From ZC4RG30 sp049841155 (GTDB taxonomy: Bacteria > Pseudomonadota > Gammaproteobacteria > Steroidobacterales > Steroidobacteraceae): a DNA stretch of 64,000 nucleotides. Under the pieces are notes generated by a model. The model searched no databases. It saw only the letters and a list, made by a program, of their open reading frames with translations, and was not told the DNA's origin. The stretch's first letter is position 1; every line of letters starts with the position of its first letter. A program made the position numbers and the translations under genes. Shown here in pieces: positions 1 through 7,902 of this stretch. The stretch spans positions 868,001 to 932,000 of the forward strand of contig JASGHI010000003.1 in NCBI GenBank assembly GCA_049841155.1, written 5' to 3'.

Positions 1-143
1 ACCGGATCGATGTCGCAGATGGCGGACAGCTCAAACTCTTCCTTGTGTTGCTGGATGGATCCGAAGTGGTTCTTTGAAATGCGGCCACAACCAACAACGG
101 CAATCCTGATCTTGCGGCCTGTGATGGGTGGATAGTGCTGCAT
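1..143 (-). CDS. Gfo/Idh/MocA-family oxidoreductase, N-terminal fragment (WbpB-like)
   Basis: Only the first 47 codons are in the window; the gene runs off the left edge. The ATG at 143 opens a protein with IRIAVVGCGRISKNHFG near its start, the NAD(P)-binding glycine turn of the Gfo/Idh/MocA family, followed by a short acidic strand end (ICDIDP) expected to hold the cofactor ribose. It lies 20 bases downstream of a nucleotide-sugar dehydrogenase gene on the same strand. WbpB-type members oxidise C3 of UDP-GlcNAcA on the way to diacetamido uronic acids, and the aminotransferase at 9498-10667 would fit the next step. That role is inferred from context; other sugar dehydrogenases of this family would look the same over so short a stretch. 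Confidence 0.75.
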   Translation of the reverse strand, partial: MQHYPPITGRKIRIAVVGCGRISKNHFGSIQQHKEEFELSAICDIDP

Positions 144-163
144 GAATGCTCCTTTGCCGATTC

Positions 164-1459
164 TCAGAAGCGAAAAACCGTGAATCCAGCATCGGCTGCA
201 TCATGCCGGCTGTACAGGGCTTTTATATCAGCCAAGACGGGCTTTTCAGTGGAGCAGAATTTCCTGAGCTGCCTGGGCGTCATCGCGCGAAATTCGCTGT
301 GACCAACCGCCACCACCAAGGCATCCACTTTGTTTGATTCATCAATGGACCCGAGGCGGATGCCATATTCATGATCAACCTCCTCCGAGTTCGCCCAGGG
401 ATCCGCAACCACCACGCTTGCCCCCCAGTTTTCGAGTTCCTTCACTAGATCTGCAACTTTGCTGTTGCGGATATCCGGGCAATTTTCCTTGAACGTAATT
501 CCCATCACGCCCACAGTGCTACGTGCGACGTCAATACCATTCTTCAGCATCAGACGAATAACGTTGCGAGCGGCATAACGAGCCATGTTGTCGTTAATGC
601 GCCGCCCAGCCAAAATGACCTGAGGGTGATAGCCAATTTCCTCGGCCTTGTGGGTCAGATAGTAAGGATCAACTCCAATGCAGTGACCACCCACCATCCC
701 TGGACGGAATGGCAGGAAATTCCATTTGCTGCCCGCCGCCTCAAGTACTTCAATCGTATCGATTCCCAGCCGATCAAAGATGACGGAGAGCTCATTGACG
801 AAAGCGATATTGAGGTCGCGCTGGCTGTTCTCGATGACCTTGGCGGCTTCTGCCACTTTGAGGCTACTGGCTTTCCACGTGCCGACCTTGATGATGCTCT
901 TGTACAGCGCATCGACCGCCTCGGCTACCTCGGCCGTACTTCCACTGGTGATTTTCTTGATGGTAGTGAGCGTATTGACCTTGTCGCCAGGGTTGATGCG
1001 TTCAGGACTGTAGCCGCAAAAAAAACCTTCATTGAATTTGAGCCCGGATTCGCGCTCAAGAATGGGGACACAGACCTCTTCCGTACACCCGGGGTAAACT
1101 GTCGATTCGTAAATCACGATCGCACCAGCTTTCATGGCACTTCCCACGGTTTCGCTGGCCTTGATGAGAGGCGTCAAGTCGGGACGGTTGGCTGTATCTA
1201 TAGGGGTCGGGACAGTCACGATGAAGATACCGCAATCCGCGAGTTTCCCGCGGTCACTGCTGTATTCGAGCTGCGTGGCAGCTGCCAAGTATTCCGGAGT
1301 CACTTCGAGCGTGCCGTCTTTACCTGCACGCAACTCGGCGATACGAGTGTCGTTGATGTCGAAGCCCAGCACTGGACGAACCTTGCCAAACTCAACTGCC
1401 AAGGGAAGACCGACATAGCCCAGGCCGATCAAAGCTATTTTTTTATTTTCAACTTTCAT
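164..1459 (-). CDS. tviB: UDP-N-acetylhexosamine 6-dehydrogenase, TviB/WbpO type
   Basis: A 431-residue cytoplasmic enzyme that should oxidise C6 of UDP-GlcNAc or UDP-GalNAc to the uronic acid with two NAD+. The N-terminal Rossmann motif GLGYVG is at residues 12-17, SPERINPGDK at about 151-160, and the catalytic cysteine is Cys260 in GGHCIGVDPYY. The stretch KVAEAAKVIENSQRDLNIA and the C-terminal FKENCPDIRN are typical of the Vi-antigen TviB/WbpO branch rather than of plain UDP-glucose dehydrogenase. Length matches that branch. It is followed after 20 bases by the Gfo/Idh gene, so the two are probably co-transcribed. No strong ribosome site precedes the ATG. Whether the substrate is the gluco or galacto sugar cannot be decided here. 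Confidence 0.88.
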   Translation of the reverse strand: MKVENKKIALIGLGYVGLPLAVEFGKVRPVLGFDINDTRIAELRAGKDGTLEVTPEYLAAATQLEYSSDRGKLADCGIFIVTVPTPIDTANRPDLTPLIKASETVGSAMKAGAIVIYESTVYPGCTEEVCVPILERESGLKFNEGFFCGYSPERINPGDKVNTLTTIKKITSGSTAEVAEAVDALYKSIIKVGTWKASSLKVAEAAKVIENSQRDLNIAFVNELSVIFDRLGIDTIEVLEAAGSKWNFLPFRPGMVGGHCIGVDPYYLTHKAEEIGYHPQVILAGRRINDNMARYAARNVIRLMLKNGIDVARSTVGVMGITFKENCPDIRNSKVADLVKELENWGASVVVADPWANSEEVDHEYGIRLGSIDESNKVDALVVAVGHSEFRAMTPRQLRKFCSTEKPVLADIKALYSRHDAADAGFTVFRF

Positions 1460-1804
1460 CCAAGTAACCTGAATTTAGTTTGCTCAACGGCTGCTTGACC
1501 GGACCGCCTTGCCCGCCCCGGGAGAACGGCTCCGCCAATCGAACACAGACCAAACGGTCTGACGCTCAGTCGAATCAGATCACTGTCCGAAAGAGCTCGC
1601 TACTGGAGCCGACCCGAACAACCTGCAGCGAAGAAACACGCCCCGATCGCTCTCGAATATCGTTTTCAACTGTGCAAAATCGACGCGCACCTGCACGCGT
1701 GGAAACGGCTCGTAGTAGTGCTCGGAATGAACCGTGCTTGCTTGCCGACCGCACTTCGCGCAATGACGAACCTGACCATGACCGACCCGCGTCTGCTCAA
1801 CCAT
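1460..1804. other. 345-bp gap between wzz and tviB
   Basis: I see no convincing gene on either strand; short open frames here have no family features. A small hairpin (CAGACC-AAAC-GGTCTG) lies at 1546-1561. The gap is long for an operon whose other junctions are tight, so it may hold a separate promoter for tviB, but I could not find a convincing -35/-10 pair. Base composition is lower in GC than in the housekeeping part of the window. Confidence 0.4.
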
Positions 1805-2689
1805 TCACTTCCCTTGCCCCGGGCTCAACGCCTTTTGCACAACGACGCACATGACACCCAAAAAAAACCCAGCAAGCGTACCCACCGCAATGACAAGCAT
1901 TCGCCTTGGCTTGGACTTGGTCTTGGGAACCGCTGCTGCATCAATCACTCTAAATGCGAAGTCGTCACTCGCGCGTGCAAGCATGTAGGTCTGCATCTCA
2001 TCTTCAATCAACCTCCCCAAGGCCTGCTGCAGTCCGACGACATTTGTCTCGCTCAATTCCGTCCGCAGATAGGCCAAATTGCTCTCGGATCGCAACAAAG
2101 CACGCTGCTGCATCTTGCGGTTAATACGCTCAACCAGATCTGTTGCCCACTTCGCAGCAAGACGAGCATCCGTCCACTGCACTGAAAGCGTTACGAGCCG
2201 TGTCTTGTTGTCCTGAACAACCGACATGACATTTCGATGGAAATATTCGGCACCATCTCGCTCGTCCGGACGCTCGCGCGGATCCGAACTACGCCAATCC
2301 TTCTTGCCGGAATCCCACTTGTTTTCGAACAATACAGGCAACAGGTTGTTGTCTTTGATGAACTCCCGGGCAAACTCTCTGGATTTCAAGACGGCAATCG
2401 CATCCACCGAGTTACCATCGGTACCCAAATTCACGCCTGCAAGAGCTGCCAGACCCGCCAGACCTCCCCCGAGGGCAGGCATCCTATTGCTTTCCACCGG
2501 CGACAGGACCACTTCTGACTTCCACCACTCAGTTGCCAGAAATGCGTAGGCAGCCGAGATGCTCGCAAGCACAAGCGCAGCAGTCAGGATGATCCACTTG
2601 CCATTCCATACCAACATCCACAGCTCGCGGATGCTGATATCACCCTCGACGTGCTCGATCATCTCCGCTTCGCGTGAAAACCCACTCAC
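1805..2689 (-). CDS. wzz: Wzz-type polysaccharide chain-length determinant
   Basis: Inner-membrane co-polymerase that sets the length of O-antigen or capsule chains. It has the Wzz layout: a short cytoplasmic N-terminus with ISIRELW, a first membrane segment (about residues 30-48), a periplasmic domain rich in coiled coil, and a C-terminal membrane segment preceded by a proline- and basic-rich turn (PKTKSKPRR). The GTG at 2689 is chosen because AGGAG lies six bases upstream; the longer frame would need a TTG at 2722 without a ribosome site. This gives 294 residues. No tyrosine-kinase domain is attached, which favours a Wzx/Wzy-type O-antigen or capsule system. It lies 68 bases downstream of the SLBB export gene. 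Confidence 0.85.
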   Translation of the reverse strand: MSGFSREAEMIEHVEGDISIRELWMLVWNGKWIILTAALVLASISAAYAFLATEWWKSEVVLSPVESNRMPALGGGLAGLAALAGVNLGTDGNSVDAIAVLKSREFAREFIKDNNLLPVLFENKWDSGKKDWRSSDPRERPDERDGAEYFHRNVMSVVQDNKTRLVTLSVQWTDARLAAKWATDLVERINRKMQQRALLRSESNLAYLRTELSETNVVGLQQALGRLIEDEMQTYMLARASDDFAFRVIDAAAVPKTKSKPRRMLVIAVGTLAGFFLGVMCVVVQKALSPGQGK

Positions 2690-2757
2690 ATTACTCTCCT
2701 GAAAGCGGAAGCTTTCGCTCAACTTGCGCCATTGGATTTGCTCGTGGCAGAAACCAT

Positions 2758-5640
2758 TCAGAAGACGCGGACTGCCGCCACCGAAATCGCAACGTTGTAC
2801 AAGATCTGCGTCACCGCTTGCCAGAACGGCAGGCGTGGCATCCTCTCAGTATCCAGTGGCACAACGATGGTGTCGCCCGGCTTGATAGATCTCTCGTAGC
2901 TTCGGGTTAGAAAGCCTCCCTCCCGATTGGCAACGCTGCCATCCGCGCGAACCACATAAATGCGGCCAGCATCGGCCTTCTTGGTGGTACCGCCACTCAT
3001 CTCGATATAGTCACTGCGCCGCAACTTCGGCAGGAACAAGTGTGAAGTCGCGTTCTGCACCTCACCGATCACGGTTACTTCCTGGCGTTGCCTGGGTATG
3101 ACAAGCTCGTCACCGTCGCGCAGAACAACGTCCTTCTGACCACCCACCGGCATTGCCAGCAGGCCCGGGAGATCAATCACGAACCGCCCTACCGCCTTTG
3201 AACTCTGCAACTGAGTCAGCAATGCCTGTCCGGATTGCAGGGATCGAGCCGCCTCCCCTTGACCCGCGTTGGCGGCGGAGAGCGCCAGCGCTGCGACGTC
3301 AGCACGCAGTCGATCGGCCAACCGGTCCAGCTGATTCTGCTCAAGCTCTCTCAGATCCCGACGTGTAAACGCACTACCTTCCGGAAATGCGAAGGTGGTC
3401 AACCCCCCCGCGCGAGTGAGAAGCTGATGAAGCGTTTCACCCTTGCGGATGGGGTATGTTCCTGGGAACCGTACTTCGCCGCGCAGGGTCACGGATTCAC
3501 GATCTGCCCAGTTTGGAGTTTCCTTGATGAGCAAGTAGTCGAAAGGCTGCAGCTCGAGATTGGCGGCAGGATCCCCGCTACGTACAGCCGCAAGGTCTAT
3601 CTGCAGCAACTGCGTACTGCGACCGCCATCTCCTGCGAGGACGTATCGGGCCAGCTCTGCCATGCCGCCGTAGGCAGATGAATCCAGACTGCCGCCTGCC
3701 CTTATGAGATCGCTGATGCGCATACCCGGTTCAAGCGGATATTCGCCCGGCACCTTCACGTTACCTCCCACCTGCACCGTTTCTGTTGGGCGGGAAAGAG
3801 CCGACTGAAGCTTCAGCTCTTCCATCAGAGGCCGAATGACCCGTTCACGGCTGGGGCCGAGATCGAGCACAGTCACGCGATCACGCGGCATGAGCCGTAC
3901 GTTGGCATTCGAATCGGGCGCAGCCAGCGCGGCGCTCAGATCGGCGGAAAGCACGGATACGCGGCGGTCAACACCGCCTTCGCGGCGGATGAGTATGTAA
4001 CGCTGGTCCGCCGTGGGCTTGAGCTCGTCCACTGAACCGATCACATCCGTCAGTCGCAGCCCCTCACGCCAGGCCGCAACCCCGGGCCGGTAGACAAACC
4101 CCTCCAGCGTCACGCCTGAATCCAGTTGAGGCTTAAGTGCCGCAACATGCAGCACATCGCCATTGCGGGATGCCTGAGCTCCGCCAGCATCCTGCGCGAG
4201 GTTCAGATTGATGACCCTTCTCTGCCCATTTGCATCGATGCGTGTGACACTGACACGGCTGGCATCGCCCTCCGGAGTCAGGCCCCCAGCAAGCCGCACC
4301 AGATCTGCCAGACTGGTTTCACCCCGGGTTTCATAGATCGCAGGACGCTTGACCTCGCCATGCACCGACACCACGGGACCGGAAGGAGGAATGAAAATGA
4401 CATCCCCTGGCAGCAGCTTGGCATCGTCGCTGGTATCGCCGCGAATCAGCAGATCGTAGAGATCCAGCTGCCGCACTACATTGCCCTGCCGCTTCAACTG
4501 GATATTGCGAAGCGAACCAATCGGCTTCACGCCGCCAGACGCGAATAGCGCCGTCGTCATTGTGGCAAGACCGCTCACCGTGTAGGACCCGGGCACACGC
4601 GCTTCGCCCAGCACGAACACGCGTATGGAACGCATGTCCCCCATGGAAACACTGGCTTGCACGCCGATCATCTGCTGGGAAACCCGAGCCTCGATGGCGC
4701 GTTGCGCGGCAGCGAAGGTCATGCCGGCGACCCTGACTGGACCAAGCTCCGGCAAACTGATCGCACCATCGCGGTTAACAGTCAACGCCAGATTGCGATT
4801 CTGACTGCCGAAGAGTTGCACCCGCAATTGATCGCCCGGCCCCACGACGTACTCGGCCGGCACAGGAACATCAGTGACGGGGGAAAACGTAGAGGGCGCA
4901 TTGTCAAAAAGGTCGTAACCAAAGGGCTTGAGTCCGCTGGCGTCTGTCCTTGCCAGCGGCAGGCGCGAGAGATGAATCTCCAGCGGCAGGAGCATGGGTT
5001 CCAGCGACAACCTCTGCGTGGCCTGCTCCTCTGTCAAACCGCCGAGCTCAATCGGGGTGAACCCGGGCAGATTCAATCTTGCATTGCGATCCAGCTCATA
5101 AGGATTACGGGAAAGTATCGCCTTGATCAGTTCATCGAGTTTCAGACGCTCTGCCGGCGTCAACGCCTCAACCATGCCCAGGCGGCGTTGCTGGGCGGCT
5201 TGCTCCGCAGGCGTCGGCACCGATGCCTGGATGCCGGGAAGCCCTGGAGCTTGTTCCTGGCCCTGGGGCTGCAATTGGGCGGCAGACTTGCGCGGCAAGC
5301 CAACCTCGATGACTACCGTATCACTGGCGCGGAAAGTCCGATCATCGAATTCTGTTTCTGCTGCAGAACGGCGACGTCCCTGATCCTTCTGCTTCAACGT
5401 TTCCTGCAAACGCGCACTACTACTGGCATCTGATGAGGCGCTGCCATCTGATCGCGCGCCCCCAACCCGCTGCAGAATGCTCTGTTGCTGCTCCGGCGTG
5501 AGGTTATTGAAGATGTCCAGCTGCTCGGCGGACACCTGCGCCATTGAAAGCTGCGTTAGCAGGCACAACGCCGCTCCCATCAACCAAGACCGCCACTGAA
5601 AGGCTGCAACTGCATGCATAGTGAAAAGCTCAGATGTCAT
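2758..5640 (-). CDS. large multi-SLBB polysaccharide export protein (Wza-related)
   Basis: A 960-residue exported protein, more than twice the length of E. coli Wza (about 380). A signal peptide is evident in the first 35 residues, ending near SMAQ. A low-complexity and proline/glutamine-rich stretch follows, then a Poly_export domain at about 260-345 (EYVVGPGDQLRVQLFG) and a series of SLBB repeats recognisable by the pattern 'V.GEV..PG.Y.....T...L...AGG' (for example VSVHGEVKRPAIYETRGET and VQVGGNVKVPGEYPLEPG). No lipobox cysteine is visible, unlike classical Wza. It probably forms the periplasmic and outer-membrane conduit for the polymer together with Wzz and Wzi. The start could be ATG 5640 or ATG 5619; neither has a strong ribosome site. 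Confidence 0.88.
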   Translation of the reverse strand: MTSELFTMHAVAAFQWRSWLMGAALCLLTQLSMAQVSAEQLDIFNNLTPEQQQSILQRVGGARSDGSASSDASSSARLQETLKQKDQGRRRSAAETEFDDRTFRASDTVVIEVGLPRKSAAQLQPQGQEQAPGLPGIQASVPTPAEQAAQQRRLGMVEALTPAERLKLDELIKAILSRNPYELDRNARLNLPGFTPIELGGLTEEQATQRLSLEPMLLPLEIHLSRLPLARTDASGLKPFGYDLFDNAPSTFSPVTDVPVPAEYVVGPGDQLRVQLFGSQNRNLALTVNRDGAISLPELGPVRVAGMTFAAAQRAIEARVSQQMIGVQASVSMGDMRSIRVFVLGEARVPGSYTVSGLATMTTALFASGGVKPIGSLRNIQLKRQGNVVRQLDLYDLLIRGDTSDDAKLLPGDVIFIPPSGPVVSVHGEVKRPAIYETRGETSLADLVRLAGGLTPEGDASRVSVTRIDANGQRRVINLNLAQDAGGAQASRNGDVLHVAALKPQLDSGVTLEGFVYRPGVAAWREGLRLTDVIGSVDELKPTADQRYILIRREGGVDRRVSVLSADLSAALAAPDSNANVRLMPRDRVTVLDLGPSRERVIRPLMEELKLQSALSRPTETVQVGGNVKVPGEYPLEPGMRISDLIRAGGSLDSSAYGGMAELARYVLAGDGGRSTQLLQIDLAAVRSGDPAANLELQPFDYLLIKETPNWADRESVTLRGEVRFPGTYPIRKGETLHQLLTRAGGLTTFAFPEGSAFTRRDLRELEQNQLDRLADRLRADVAALALSAANAGQGEAARSLQSGQALLTQLQSSKAVGRFVIDLPGLLAMPVGGQKDVVLRDGDELVIPRQRQEVTVIGEVQNATSHLFLPKLRRSDYIEMSGGTTKKADAGRIYVVRADGSVANREGGFLTRSYERSIKPGDTIVVPLDTERMPRLPFWQAVTQILYNVAISVAAVRVF

Positions 5641-5652
5641 GGCTCATTGATA

Positions 5653-7161
5653 TTACAGAGACTTGCGCCACTGCAGAAAACCGAACGGGCGGGTTTCCCG
5701 GGACCCGCCGCCGGGCTCCCTCCGTTCCACGCCTGCCTGCAGGGCAATATCCTGACCAAGGACAGCCCCACTCCATGAAAGCTCGACGGCATGGTACTTG
5801 CCTGCTCCCTTGGTCAGGGGATTGTAATTGTCGACTTCCCCATACCTATCCAGGGAGGCACGCCGCAGATGAACACCCCACTGCTGCCCATTCGCCCGGC
5901 GCAAACTGAGGGAAGCACCGACCGATTCGGAATCCGAATCCGTAGAATGACCTATATTCAGGCCGCGGTAGCGGTAGCCCGCGTAGAAAATATGGTGCCG
6001 GTAGGCGCAGTCCGGATTCTCGTTGGGCGAGTAGTACTTGCAACTGGTATTGGCATATTCCAAGCGCGCCCTCAACACGCTGCCATTCTCACGCATCCAC
6101 CACCCCTCGGCACCGAACAACCCTAGGTAACGTTCAGGAATGCCGGTGGAAGAATTGTCCTCGCCGATCAGCTGGGTATAGATGGCCACGGGCACAGCCT
6201 TGATGGGCGAGACCAGGCGTAAATCAACACCGGCCATCTGGTTGCCAGGCTCAAGCGCTGGGTCGACCCGAATGCCGGTATTGTCTGAACCAAATAGAAC
6301 GCGCCGGAATTGCCCGAGGTTGCAGCGGGGCCGAGTACCTGCCTCGTTCTGACCACAGAACTGAGCTGTGCGCGACAAGCCGATCTCCATGATTGGAATT
6401 GGCTTGAATGACAACCGCATACCCGTGAATAGAGGGTGATCAACGTCCGGCCGATTGGATTCCATGGCGTTCACGAAGCCTGTGAACCGCCAGGGCCCCA
6501 GCCAACGCAACACGGGCAGCCTGAAAGGCTCGCTGTTCATACGATCTAGCGAAAGACCTGGCGTTGGGCGTGCGTTGGTAGAAAGAATGAGACTTCCATC
6601 CCGCCCTGGCCCCCACCAGCGCGGCAGAGCATTCGCACTGAAAAGCCAATTACCCAGGCGCACGGTCAATTCCGTGCCATCCAGCCGCCAGTTCTTCCCG
6701 TCCTGCGGTGAGACAACACCTGTCACCTGCAGCGCCAAACCCCAGCGATCAGTGGTCGCGCCGCCTCGCGAAGACACTTCGAGATGATCCCGTCCCAGCG
6801 TGGCGCTGTCCCGCAGCAACCCCTCTTCTCCGGCCGTAACGGAAACCTCACGCAACTGCCAATCACCGGCATTATCCGTCGGCCGTGCCCGTCTCTGCAC
6901 ATGCAGCAGAGCCGCCTGAAGCCCGGGCTCCAGTATCGAACTCGCATCGACACGCTCCACCGCATCCGCCACATCCCGCGCGGGCAGCGGCCAGGCATTC
7001 GCCGGCAGGTTGATCACACCCTCATCGACGAGCAATGCCACATCATCGCGCAGGCGGGAATCGGTCGCAGGAAGAAAGAATGCCTGGGCTGCCGCCATGG
7101 GCGCAGCCAAGTACAGCAGGCCGCCGAGGGCAACCGCCACTGCCGGACCCAGCCGCATCAT
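5653..7161 (-). CDS. wzi: Wzi-family capsule assembly outer-membrane protein
   Basis: A 502-residue protein with a signal peptide (residues 1-25, ending AAAQA) followed by the Wzi pattern: a helical N-terminal region (LRDDVALLVDEGVINLP) and a long run of alternating aromatic beta strands ending in WRKSL. Family members are outer-membrane beta barrels that anchor capsule or group-1-type polysaccharide at the surface. Its first ATG overlaps the last codon of vapC (ATGATG across the vapC stop), so it appears to be translationally coupled to the toxin gene. It is followed after 12 bases by the SLBB export gene. No missing segment is obvious. Confidence 0.85.
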   Translation of the reverse strand: MMRLGPAVAVALGGLLYLAAPMAAAQAFFLPATDSRLRDDVALLVDEGVINLPANAWPLPARDVADAVERVDASSILEPGLQAALLHVQRRARPTDNAGDWQLREVSVTAGEEGLLRDSATLGRDHLEVSSRGGATTDRWGLALQVTGVVSPQDGKNWRLDGTELTVRLGNWLFSANALPRWWGPGRDGSLILSTNARPTPGLSLDRMNSEPFRLPVLRWLGPWRFTGFVNAMESNRPDVDHPLFTGMRLSFKPIPIMEIGLSRTAQFCGQNEAGTRPRCNLGQFRRVLFGSDNTGIRVDPALEPGNQMAGVDLRLVSPIKAVPVAIYTQLIGEDNSSTGIPERYLGLFGAEGWWMRENGSVLRARLEYANTSCKYYSPNENPDCAYRHHIFYAGYRYRGLNIGHSTDSDSESVGASLSLRRANGQQWGVHLRRASLDRYGEVDNYNPLTKGAGKYHAVELSWSGAVLGQDIALQAGVERREPGGGSRETRPFGFLQWRKSL

Positions 7162-7610
7162 CGCACCGCACCGCGAGCAGCCGGATCCATGATCCGAAGA
7201 GGAAGACGCAATGCCTTCGCAGCCGCTGCCAGATTGCGATCCAGCGTAGCGAAAGAGTCCGCGCCGGCCTCCATTGCCACAGCCAGGTGCAGCGCATCCC
7301 CCGCCCGCAGACCCTCACGGAACCGGGCCGCAAGAGAAACGGCATGGGAGCACGCAGCCCGGGTAGGTGCTTGCATGACCAGGCTGTCGGCCGCCAGCGT
7401 GCCCAACGTTCCGATGGCCTCCTCGGCCTGCCGTGCCTTGAGCGCTTTCTGCCGGACCTTGATTCCCATGGCACTGGCGAACTCGACCAGCGCCCAGTCG
7501 CTGGTGGTCAGAGCCTCATCCAGCTGCCCTTCGATCCAGTTGCGCACAACCGGGGAATCGGCCTCCGGAATCAGCAAAGACACCAGCACGCTGGTATCCA
7601 GATAAAGCAT
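7158..7610 (-). CDS. vapC: PIN-domain ribonuclease toxin VapC
   Basis: A 150-residue PIN-domain protein beginning MLYLDTSVLVS, in which the first conserved acid (Asp4) is present. The second acid is in LVEFASAMG, and the C-terminal GDALHLAVAMEAG and FATLDRNLA carry the remaining metal-binding acids. VapC toxins cut tRNA or rRNA and are silenced by VapB. The start is ATG 7610, which shares one base with the vapB stop (TGATG), the usual coupled arrangement; the TTG one codon earlier is not needed. The gene also overlaps the start of wzi, so toxin and capsule gene are probably translated from one message. Confidence 0.88.
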   Translation of the reverse strand: MLYLDTSVLVSLLIPEADSPVVRNWIEGQLDEALTTSDWALVEFASAMGIKVRQKALKARQAEEAIGTLGTLAADSLVMQAPTRAACSHAVSLAARFREGLRAGDALHLAVAMEAGADSFATLDRNLAAAAKALRLPLRIMDPAARGAVR

Positions 7611-7849
7611 CAATATTTCTCGTCGCGCAGCCGCCGGAGCAATTCGGCCGCTGCCTGCTGCTGGGCGGGGAGACTGTTGCGGAAAGCATCTATGGCATTG
7701 AGGTTCAGGGGGCGGCGGGCACCCTCCACACCTGAAATGCGCGCAATCGGCTCACCTCGGCGGGTGATGACCACATCGCGCCCGGCCTCCACCTTGGCAA
7801 GCACTTCGCTGAATCTGGCCTTGGCTTCGGCCACGGAATACCGCTGCAT
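7610..7849 (-). CDS. vapB: Phd/YefM-family antitoxin VapB
   Basis: A 79-residue antitoxin. The N-terminus (YSVAEAKARFSEVLAKVEAG, then DVVITRRGEPIARI) is the DNA-binding dimer fold of Phd/YefM proteins; the C-terminal half, rich in Ala, Gln and Arg, should wrap around VapC. The ATG at 7849 has AGGG seven bases upstream. A perfect 12-bp inverted repeat sits 11-38 bases before the start and is the probable autoregulatory operator. The longer open frame upstream has no antitoxin features and would run through that repeat. Confidence 0.88.
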   Translation of the reverse strand: MQRYSVAEAKARFSEVLAKVEAGRDVVITRRGEPIARISGVEGARRPLNLNAIDAFRNSLPAQQQAAAELLRRLRDEKY

Positions 7850-7860
7850 GAACAGCCCTG

Positions 7861-7888
7861 CAATATGGTCATGGAAATGACCATATTG
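7861..7888 (-). promoter_or_regulatory. probable VapBC operator, perfect inverted repeat
   Basis: The arms CAATATGGTCAT (7861-7872) and ATGACCATATTG (7877-7888) are exact reverse complements with a four-base spacer GGAA. The element is the only AT-rich stretch in the 53 bases between pgi and vapB. Antitoxins of this family bind such palindromes near their own promoter. Binding is inferred. Confidence 0.75.
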
Positions 7889-7902
7889 TCTCATCGAACA
7901 GA

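Noticed and set aside
3189..3196. GGCGGTAG (ops/JUMPstart core) on the minus strand
   Set aside because: It lies in the coding sequence of the SLBB gene rather than in a leader, so RfaH recruitment here is unlikely; an eight-base match is expected by chance in 64 kb.
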